A stretch of 22,314 nucleotides of DNA from Tannerella sp. oral taxon 808. GTDB taxonomy: Bacteria > Bacteroidota > Bacteroidia > Bacteroidales > Tannerellaceae. The notes under the pieces are model-generated. The model did no database searches and was not told the DNA's origin. It saw only the letters and a list, made by a program, of their open reading frames with translations. Positions 7,378 to 13,971 of this stretch are shown piece by piece. The position numbers and the translations under genes were made by a program. Each line of letters begins with the position of its first letter. The stretch's first letter is position 1. The stretch spans positions 1 to 22,314 of the forward strand of contig MIQB01000030.1 in the NCBI GenBank assembly GCA_002890585.1, read 5' to 3'.

Positions 7378-8613
7378 ATGCACAAACCCGTCATCACCGG
7401 CCTCGGCATCTACTCCTGCCTCGGCACCACACTCGAGGCCGTCGCCCAATCCCTCCGTCAGGGCCGCTCCGGCATCACCCTCGACCCCCAGCGCAAAGCC
7501 CTCGGCTTCCGCTCCGCCCTCACCGCCCACCTCCAACAGCCCGAGCTCAAAGGCGAACTCAGCCGCAGCCAACGCTCCTACATGCCCGAGCCCGCCCGCT
7601 ACGCCTACGTCGCCACCCGCGACGCCCTCCGCGCAGCCCAACTCGACCCCGACTACATCCAAAGCCACCAAGTCGGCATCCTCTACGGCAACGACAGCAC
7701 CGCCGACGCCGTCGTCCGCAGCATGGACACCCTCCGAGAGAAACACGACACCGCCCTCATCGGCGCCGGCGCCATCTTCCAGTCCATGAACTCCACCGTC
7801 ACCATGAACCTCGCCTGCATCTTCCACCTCCGCGGCATCAACCTCACCATCTCCAGCGCCTGCGCCAGCGGAGCACACGCCATCGGCCTCGGCGCCCTAC
7901 TCATCCGCCAAGGCCTACAAGAATGCATCGTCTGCGGCGGCGCACAAGAAATCAACCCCACCGCCGTCGGCAGCTTCGACGGCATCGGCGCCTTCTCCAC
8001 CCGCGAGGGCGACCCCACACGCGCCTCCCGACCCTTCGACCGCGACCGCGACGGACTCGTCCCCAGCGGCGGCGCCGCCACCATCATCCTCGAAAGCGAA
8101 GCACACGCCCGACGCCGCGGCGCACCCATCCTCGCCGAAGTCCTGGGCTACGGCTTCTCATCCAACGGCGACCACATCTCCGTCCCCAACGTCGACGGCC
8201 CCCTCCGCTCCCTCCGCATGGCCGTGGCCGACGCCGCCATCCCCCTCGAAAGCATCGGCTACATCAACGCCCACGCCACCTCCACACCCGTCGGCGACCG
8301 CAACGAAGCCCGCGCCCTCGCCACCCTACTCCAAGGCCAACGCTGCCCCCCCATCACCTCCACCAAATCCATGACCGGCCACGAAATGTGGATGGCCGGC
8401 GCCTCCGAAGTCGTCTACTCCCTGCTCATGATGCAAGGCCAATTCATCGCCCCCAACCTCAACTTCGAGCACCCCGACGCCGACTCCGCCCCCCTCCGCA
8501 TCCCCGCCGAAACCATCCCCGATTACCCCTTCGACACCTTCCTCTCCAACTCCTTCGGCTTCGGCGGCACCAACTCCACACTCGTCATCGGGAGAACTAA
8601 AAACGAAAAGTGA
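7378..8613 (+). CDS. Beta-ketoacyl-[acyl-carrier-protein] synthase (KAS I/II fold)
   Basis: A 411-aa condensing enzyme that joins an acyl chain to malonyl-ACP with loss of CO2. The Cys-His-His triad is visible: Cys162 in ISSACASGAHA, His299 in INAHATSTPVGD and His335 in STKSMTGHEM, close to E. coli FabB/FabF spacing. The end NSFGFGGTNSTLVI is the usual C-terminal signature. Length is normal. Codons are almost all C-ending. No ACP, ketoreductase or dehydratase gene is near, so it is not the housekeeping fab cluster; the next gene is a CrtI-like oxidoreductase. That pairing resembles pieces of aryl-polyene/dialkylresorcinol (flexirubin-type) clusters, which is inference. The leader is the hairpin/TAACTACC array; no Shine-Dalgarno sequence is obvious. 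Confidence 0.92.
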   Translation: MHKPVITGLGIYSCLGTTLEAVAQSLRQGRSGITLDPQRKALGFRSALTAHLQQPELKGELSRSQRSYMPEPARYAYVATRDALRAAQLDPDYIQSHQVGILYGNDSTADAVVRSMDTLREKHDTALIGAGAIFQSMNSTVTMNLACIFHLRGINLTISSACASGAHAIGLGALLIRQGLQECIVCGGAQEINPTAVGSFDGIGAFSTREGDPTRASRPFDRDRDGLVPSGGAATIILESEAHARRRGAPILAEVLGYGFSSNGDHISVPNVDGPLRSLRMAVADAAIPLESIGYINAHATSTPVGDRNEARALATLLQGQRCPPITSTKSMTGHEMWMAGASEVVYSLLMMQGQFIAPNLNFEHPDADSAPLRIPAETIPDYPFDTFLSNSFGFGGTNSTLVIGRTKNEK

Positions 8614-8634
8614 AAAGTCCCCCGACCCTCCTTC

Positions 8635-8740
8635 TAACTACCGCGGCGCAGCCGCATAACTACCCAGGCGCCCACAAGGGGCGCCCCTACTACCCGGCCG
8701 CAAGGCCGATAACTACCGCGCCGCAAGGCGCATAACTACC
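8635..8740. repeat. Hairpin/TAACTACC leader array 2, upstream of the FAD oxidoreductase
   Basis: TAACTACC at 8635, 8657, 8710 and 8733 separates the hairpins GCGGC-GCA-GCCGC (8643-8655), a GGCGCCC...GGGCGCC stem, GGCC-GCAA-GGCC and GCGCC-GCAA-GGCGC (8718-8731). It starts 21 bp after the ketoacyl synthase stop and ends 7 bp before the next ATG. The GCGCC-GCAA module is at the 3' end here but its relative is at the 5' end of array 1, so modules have been reordered. Confidence 0.9.
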
Positions 8741-8747
8741 TCCATTC

Positions 8748-10289
8748 ATGTACGACACCATCATCATCGGCGGCGGCCTCGGCGGTTTAGCCAGCGGCGC
8801 CATCCTCGCCCAGCAAGGCATGCACGTCTGCGTCTTAGAACAACACACACAAGCCGGCGGCTGCCTACAATCCTTCACCCGCGAAGGCGACACCTTCGAC
8901 ACCGGCTTCCACTGCGTCGGAGGCCTACGCCCCGGCGAGGTGCTCTACCCCTTCTTCCGAGCCCTCCGCCTCCTCGACCTCCCCTGGCTACGCATGGACG
9001 AAAGCGCCTTCGAGGAAGTCATCCTCGGCGACAAAAACTACTTCATCGCCCAGGGATACCGCCGCTTCATTAAAACGCTCGCCCACGAATTCCCCCACGA
9101 GGAAGCCGGCCTGCGCACATTCGTCAAGATGCTCCGAAGCGTCGGCCAGACCCTCCCCAAACTCTTCGACGAGGAAGAGACCGCCCGCCGCCGCACCCGC
9201 AAGCTCTTCTCCCTCTCCGCTTACGACTTCCTCCACAAGACCATCCGCGACCCACAGCTACGGCGCGTCATCGCCGGCGCATCACTCAAGATGGAGCCCC
9301 ACGCCCCAACCCTACCACTCTACACCTTCGCCCAGATCCACAACTCTTTCATACAAAGCGCCTGGCGCCTGCGTGGTGGCGGCATGCAGATCGTCCGCCG
9401 GCTCATCGAGCAGATCGAAGCCGCCGGAGGCACCGTCCGCACCAACGCCCGAGTCACACGCCTCATCGGCAAGTCCGGACGCATCACCGCCGCCGAGCTC
9501 GCTAACGGAGAGCAAATAGAAGCCCGCTTCTTCATCTCCGACATCCACCCCACACAAACCCTCGCCCTCGTCGACACCGAGAACCGCCTCATGCGCCAAG
9601 CCTACCGCCGCCGCGTCAACGAGCTGCAAAACACCTTCGGCTTCTTCACCCTGCAAATACACACGCCTTATGGCTCCATGCCCTACTTCAACCGCAACAT
9701 CAGCGTCTACGACGAAGGCGTCGACCCGTGGGACATCACCGTGGATCGCACCAAGCAGCGCACCCTCGACAGCGGCGTGTTGATCTCCTGCCGCCCCTCC
9801 GAGATGCCCAAAGGCCGCTTCACCACAAGCGTAGACATCCTCCTGCCCATCCCCAATCACCTCTACCAATCCACCTTTGCCCAGTTCGCCACGCAAGAGG
9901 GCTACTCCGCCCTCCCCGCCTACAAGCTGGCCAAGAAGATCTGGAGCGCCTTCGGCCTCGTCTCAGCGATGAAGCACATCCCATGGATGCCCCCCACGTT
10001 GGAAAACTTTACCTACTCCGCTTCCACCCCACTGACTTACCTGCGCTACACCGGCACACCCAACGGATCAGCCTACGGCATCCGCAAGGATTACCACGAA
10101 CCGCTCCGCACACTCCTTCCGCCCCGCACACCCATCCCCAACCTGCTACTCACGGGCCAGAACCTAAACGTGCACGGCGTTCTTGGCGTCACCGTCACCG
10201 CCTTCCTCACCTGCACCGAGCTCCTCGGCCGCCCCGTCGTACGCCGCATGTTAGAAGGGGTAGAAGAATTAGAAGGGGAGGAAGCCTAA
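8748..10289 (+). CDS. CrtI/phytoene-desaturase-like FAD-dependent oxidoreductase
   Basis: A 513-aa flavoprotein of the phytoene desaturase/retinol saturase-like group. The N-terminal Rossmann FAD site is clear: TIIIGGGLGGLASGAILA, then an acidic residue in VCVLEQ and the AGGCLQSF segment that follows in this family. The C-terminal FAD-contacting segment is LLLTGQNLNVHGVLGVTVTA. Such enzymes saturate, desaturate or isomerise long conjugated or polyene chains; related proteins occur in flexirubin/dialkylresorcinol and carotenoid clusters. Its neighbour upstream is a ketoacyl synthase, and both have the same type of hairpin leader, so joint function in making an unsaturated lipid or pigment is plausible. 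Substrate is unknown. ATG 8748 starts 7 bp after the repeat array, and the protein begins directly with the FAD strand. Confidence 0.88.
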   Translation: MYDTIIIGGGLGGLASGAILAQQGMHVCVLEQHTQAGGCLQSFTREGDTFDTGFHCVGGLRPGEVLYPFFRALRLLDLPWLRMDESAFEEVILGDKNYFIAQGYRRFIKTLAHEFPHEEAGLRTFVKMLRSVGQTLPKLFDEEETARRRTRKLFSLSAYDFLHKTIRDPQLRRVIAGASLKMEPHAPTLPLYTFAQIHNSFIQSAWRLRGGGMQIVRRLIEQIEAAGGTVRTNARVTRLIGKSGRITAAELANGEQIEARFFISDIHPTQTLALVDTENRLMRQAYRRRVNELQNTFGFFTLQIHTPYGSMPYFNRNISVYDEGVDPWDITVDRTKQRTLDSGVLISCRPSEMPKGRFTTSVDILLPIPNHLYQSTFAQFATQEGYSALPAYKLAKKIWSAFGLVSAMKHIPWMPPTLENFTYSASTPLTYLRYTGTPNGSAYGIRKDYHEPLRTLLPPRTPIPNLLLTGQNLNVHGVLGVTVTAFLTCTELLGRPVVRRMLEGVEELEGEEA

Positions 10290-10366
10290 GCGTATACATT
10301 AGCATAAACCAACAGGCAGCCACATCAGCCGCCCATACCCATTAACCTCATATAAAACAAGACACA

Positions 10367-12544
10367 ATGAGACACTCAAGAATGACCCTTTTACTGATGA
10401 TGACCCTAACCGCTACCCTGGCCGGGGCACAAAAGCAAAGCCCCAGCCTGAAGGACTACACCGACGGGAAGTATTACCCCACCTCGCGCGGCACCGACCT
10501 CAAGTCCCTGCCCGACGGCGAACACTACACGGCCATGGACAAACAGCGCACAGCCATCGTGCGCTACGAATACCGCACCGGCCGCGCCGTAGACACACTC
10601 TTCAGCGTCCGCACCGCACGCGACTGCGACTTCAAAGACTTCGAAGGCTACGAGATCAGCCCCACAGGCCACCACATCATCATCTGGCGCGAGTCAGACG
10701 AGATCTATCGCCACTCGCAGCGCTTCAAAGCCTACGATTACGACGTACGCCGCAAGCTCATCAAGCCCCTCAACGAGTCCGGCAAGAAGATCATGCTCCC
10801 CACCTTCTCGCCCGACGGACGCATGTGCGCCTACGTGGTGGACAACAACATTTGGATCAAGAAATTCGACTACGACACCGAAGTGCAAGTCACCCGCGAC
10901 GGCGCCCCGAACCGCATCATCAACGGCTCCACCGATTGGGTCTATGAGGAGGAGTTCGCCATGACCCGCATGATGAGCTGGTCAGCAGACAGCCGCTTTC
11001 TGGCCTTCGTCCGCTTCGACGAGTCGGAGGTGCCCGAGTATTCGATGCAGATCTATGGCGAGAAGACCTACTACCCCTCCTACTACAAATACAAATACCC
11101 CAACGCCGGCGACCGCAACTCGACCGTCACCGTACACGCCTACAACATCGAGACGAAAGACACGAAGACCATCCCCGTGCCCCTTGACCCCGACGGCTAC
11201 ATCCCCCGCATCGAGTTCACCCCGATCGCCGACCAGCTGGCCGTGATGACCCTCAATCGCCACCAAAGCCTCTTCAGCATGTATTACGCCAACCCCGCCA
11301 GCGGCGTCTGCAAGCTCATCTTGAAAGACGAGAACGCGCGCTACATCCTCCCCGAATGGATCCGCATGCTGTGCTTCTACAAGGGCGGCTTCCTCTACGT
11401 CAGCGAACGCGACGGCTACGCGCACATCTACCAATACGCATCCACCGGCGTGGAGCAGCGGCAGGTGACGCACGGCAACTGGGACGTCACGCGGCTGATC
11501 GGTATCGACGAGGCCACGAATGCCATCTACTTCGAAGCCGCCGACGAGAGTCCGCTGCGTCGTTCCGTCTGCCGCGTCGATGCCAAGGGCGTCAAGACGA
11601 ACCTCTCCAAGCTCCCGGGGACAAACGCAGCCACCTTCAGTAAGAATTACGCCTACTACGTGCTCCGTCACTCCTCCGCCACCACGCCGACCGTCGCCAC
11701 GCTGCACGAGACGAAGAGCGGCAAGGAGCTGCGCACCCTGCAAGACAATGCCGAGCTGCGCGAACGCCTCGCCAAGCTCTCCTACGGTCCGAAGGAGTTC
11801 TTCACCGTACGCACAGCCGACGGCGTGGAGCTGAACGCCTGGATGGTGAAGCCGGCCGACTTCAACGCGAAGAAGAAATACCCCGTGCTGATGACGCAGT
11901 ACAGCGGCCCCAACTCGCAGTCCGTGCTCGACCGCTTCGAGTTCGGCTGGGAGGAATGCCTCGCGGCGCATGGCATAATCACCATCTGCGTCGACGGCCG
12001 CGGCACGGGCGCCCGGGGCGAAGAGTTCCGCAAGTGCACCTACCTGAAGATGGGTGAGCTGGAGTCAAAAGATCAAGTGGCAGCCGCCAAAGCCCTGGCC
12101 AAGCAGTTCCCCTTCATCGACGCCTCACGGATGGCCATCTGGGGGTGGAGCTTCGGCGGCTACAACACGCTGATGAGCATGAGCGTGGGCGGAGGCACCT
12201 TCAAGGCAGGCATCGCCGTGGCGCCCCCGACCGATTGGCGGTATTACGACACGGTCTACACCGAGCGCTTCATGCGCACCCCCAAGGAAAACGCCGACGG
12301 CTACAACCACACATCGCCCATCAAGCACGCGAAGGATCTCACCGGCAAGCTGCTCCTCGTCCACGGCACGGCCGACGACAACGTGCATTTCATGCAGTCG
12401 ATGGATTACGCCGAGACGCTCGTACAGCTCGGCAAGCAGTTCGACATGCAGGTCTATAAAGACCGCAACCACTTCATCATGGGCGGCAATACGCGCCTCC
12501 ACCTCTACACGCGGATGACGAACTTCATCCTCGAGAACCTCTAA
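10367..12544 (+). CDS. dpp4: Secreted dipeptidyl peptidase IV (S9B prolyl dipeptidase)
   Basis: A 725-aa serine peptidase that removes X-Pro and X-Ala dipeptides from peptide N-termini; in oral asaccharolytic Bacteroidales it feeds peptide catabolism from the periplasm. An N-terminal signal peptide ends near LAGAQ. The eight-bladed propeller carries DWVYEEEF with Glu195-Glu196 as the substrate amino-terminus anchor. The C-terminal alpha/beta hydrolase domain has the triad Ser595 (GWSFGGY), Asp670 (HGTADDNVH) and His702 (DRNHF). Numbering is two above that of the Porphyromonas gingivalis enzyme (723 aa as I recall), so it is full length. The stop overlaps the start of lipA in TAATG, giving translational coupling. 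No clear promoter is seen in the 77-bp gap before it. Confidence 0.96.
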   Translation: MRHSRMTLLLMMTLTATLAGAQKQSPSLKDYTDGKYYPTSRGTDLKSLPDGEHYTAMDKQRTAIVRYEYRTGRAVDTLFSVRTARDCDFKDFEGYEISPTGHHIIIWRESDEIYRHSQRFKAYDYDVRRKLIKPLNESGKKIMLPTFSPDGRMCAYVVDNNIWIKKFDYDTEVQVTRDGAPNRIINGSTDWVYEEEFAMTRMMSWSADSRFLAFVRFDESEVPEYSMQIYGEKTYYPSYYKYKYPNAGDRNSTVTVHAYNIETKDTKTIPVPLDPDGYIPRIEFTPIADQLAVMTLNRHQSLFSMYYANPASGVCKLILKDENARYILPEWIRMLCFYKGGFLYVSERDGYAHIYQYASTGVEQRQVTHGNWDVTRLIGIDEATNAIYFEAADESPLRRSVCRVDAKGVKTNLSKLPGTNAATFSKNYAYYVLRHSSATTPTVATLHETKSGKELRTLQDNAELRERLAKLSYGPKEFFTVRTADGVELNAWMVKPADFNAKKKYPVLMTQYSGPNSQSVLDRFEFGWEECLAAHGIITICVDGRGTGARGEEFRKCTYLKMGELESKDQVAAAKALAKQFPFIDASRMAIWGWSFGGYNTLMSMSVGGGTFKAGIAVAPPTDWRYYDTVYTERFMRTPKENADGYNHTSPIKHAKDLTGKLLLVHGTADDNVHFMQSMDYAETLVQLGKQFDMQVYKDRNHFIMGGNTRLHLYTRMTNFILENL

Positions 12545-13407
12545 TGGCTACCGCGCACGTTCGCAAGCCCGACTGGCTGAAGATCCGTCTGCAAGGCAAC
12601 GACGACTTCCGCCGGACGAAGGAGATCGTCGAGTCACACGGCCTGCACACCATCTGCACCAGCGGCAAGTGCCCCAATCAAGGCGAATGCTGGAGCCGCG
12701 GCACGGCCACCTTCATGATCGGCGGCGACATCTGCACCCGCTCCTGCCGCTTCTGCAACACCCTGACGGGCCGGCCCCACCCGCTCGACCCCGCGGAGCC
12801 AGATCACGTAGCCATGAGCATCCGCCTGATGGGCCTCCGCCACGCCGTCATCACCTCCGTCGACCGCGACGACCTGCCCGACCTCGGCGCCCGCCATTGG
12901 GCCGTCACCATCCGCCGCATCAAGGAGCTGAATCCGCACACGACGGTGGAGGTGCTCATCCCCGACTTCCAAGGGCGCACGGAGCTTGTCGACGAGGTGA
13001 TCGCGGCCGAGCCGGAGGTGATCTCGCACAACTTAGAGACCGTTCGCCGCCTGACGCCAAGCGTGCGCAGCGCCGCGAAGTACGACGTCAGCTTGCGCGT
13101 ACTCCAGCACATCGCCTCGCGCAACGTCCGCGCCAAGACGGGCATCATGGTCGGCCTCGGCGAGACCATCGCGGAGGTGGAGGAGCTGATGGACGACGCC
13201 CACGCTGTCGGTGTCGATGCGCTCACCATCGGGCAATACCTACAGCCCTCGCGCAAGAACCTGCCCGTCACGGAGTACGTCACGCCCGCGCAATTCGAGG
13301 CCTACCGCCTGACGGCGCTCGCCAAGGGCATTCGTTCGGTGGAGAGTGCGCCGTTGGTGCGGTCGTCTTATCACGCGGAGCGGGTCTTGGGCGTGGAGAT
13401 CTGCTGA
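12544..13407 (+). CDS. lipA: Lipoyl synthase (radical SAM)
   Basis: A 287-aa cytosolic enzyme that inserts two sulfurs into octanoyl-lipoyl domains of 2-oxoacid dehydrogenases and GcvH. Both iron-sulfur sites are present: the auxiliary cluster motif C38-x4-C43-x5-C49 (CTSGKCPNQGEC) and the radical SAM motif C64-x3-C68-x2-C71 (CTRSCRFC). The conserved VRSSYHAE near the C-terminus provides the RSSY serine ligand. Length is typical. The start codon shares TAATG with the dpp4 stop, so it is expressed from the peptidase transcript; no lipB gene is seen nearby. A strong terminator lies 46 bp downstream. Confidence 0.97.
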   Translation: MATAHVRKPDWLKIRLQGNDDFRRTKEIVESHGLHTICTSGKCPNQGECWSRGTATFMIGGDICTRSCRFCNTLTGRPHPLDPAEPDHVAMSIRLMGLRHAVITSVDRDDLPDLGARHWAVTIRRIKELNPHTTVEVLIPDFQGRTELVDEVIAAEPEVISHNLETVRRLTPSVRSAAKYDVSLRVLQHIASRNVRAKTGIMVGLGETIAEVEELMDDAHAVGVDALTIGQYLQPSRKNLPVTEYVTPAQFEAYRLTALAKGIRSVESAPLVRSSYHAERVLGVEIC

Positions 13408-13452
13408 AAATGCAGCGCGCTAATGATTCATTGTCAATTGTCAATGATTGCA

Positions 13453-13484
13453 GGGGACGTCCTTCGGGGCGCCCCCTTTTTTTT
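13453..13484 (+). terminator. UUCG-loop intrinsic terminator after lipA
   Basis: Arms 13453-13462 (GGGGACGTCC) and 13467-13476 (GGGCGCCCCC) pair over 10 bp with one mismatch and one G-U around a TTCG tetraloop, followed by eight T (13477-13484). It ends the dpp4-lipA transcript. Confidence 0.88.
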
Positions 13485-13638
13485 ATGCCGAATCGATGGT
13501 CAGAAGATTATCGACGCCTATGTGGGGGCGAAAAATCTTTCGCGTTTCGCTGTGTGATTCACCGCGGGACAGCCCTCCTCGGCGCGTTTGGCAATCATCC
13601 CTCGATGGGGATCGATTTACGAATCGTGTTTTTGTGTG
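13485..13638. other. Non-coding stretch with a degenerate REP-like hairpin
   Basis: No credible gene. The hairpin GCGAAA-AATC-TTTCGC at 13528-13543 sits in GGGGGCGAAAAATCTTTCGC, which resembles the short GC-rich palindromic REP-type repeats scattered in Bacteroidetes genomes, but with the right arm decayed. That family link is from memory. Confidence 0.45.
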
Positions 13639-13965
13639 TATACGTTATATGGAGTCAGAAACAGAGTCTGTTTTTGTGTGTATACGTTGTATGGAGTCAG
13701 AAACAGAGTCTGTTTTTGTGTGTATACGTTGTATGAAGTCAGAAACAGAGTCTGTTTTTGGGTGTATACGTTGTATGAAGTTAGAAACAGAGTCTGTTTT
13801 TGGGTGTATACGTTGTATGAAGTCAGAAACAGAGTCTGTTTTGGTATGTATACGTTGTATGAGGTTAGAAACAGAGTCTGTTTTTGGATGTATACGTTGT
13901 ATATGGTCTAAAACCCATTTGGGTTTGGGATCAATACGTTGTATACATTCAAAAACTCGATTCGT
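13619..13965. repeat. Tandem array B: eight 42-bp units bounded by 15-bp inverted repeats
   Basis: Units start at 13639, 13681, 13723, 13765, 13807, 13849, 13891 and 13933. The consensus opens TATACGTTGTATG and includes CAGAAACAGA-G-TCTGTTTTTG, a 10-bp-arm dyad with one mismatch. The first unit has TATATGG; the last two have decayed. The array is flanked by ACGAATCGTGTTTTT (13619-13633) and AAAAACTCGATTCGT (13951-13965), inverted copies matching at 14 of 15 bases. It lies between the lipA terminator and the 3' end of the convergent GH95 gene, 6 bp from that stop. Because 42 is a multiple of three, open frames of 14-residue repeats arise; I do not regard these as genes. Confidence 0.93.
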
Positions 13966-13971
13966 GAACCA

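Noticed and set aside
10982..11971. 329-codon minus-strand frame opposite dpp4
   Set aside because: It is antisense to a well-defined peptidase; the C-ending codons of the real gene keep the opposite frame free of stops.
13588..13911. Open frame of 14-residue repeats (CVYTLYEVRNRVCF and similar) through array B
   Set aside because: A 42-bp repeat is a multiple of three, so several frames stay open by construction; no start context, domain or codon pattern supports a gene.
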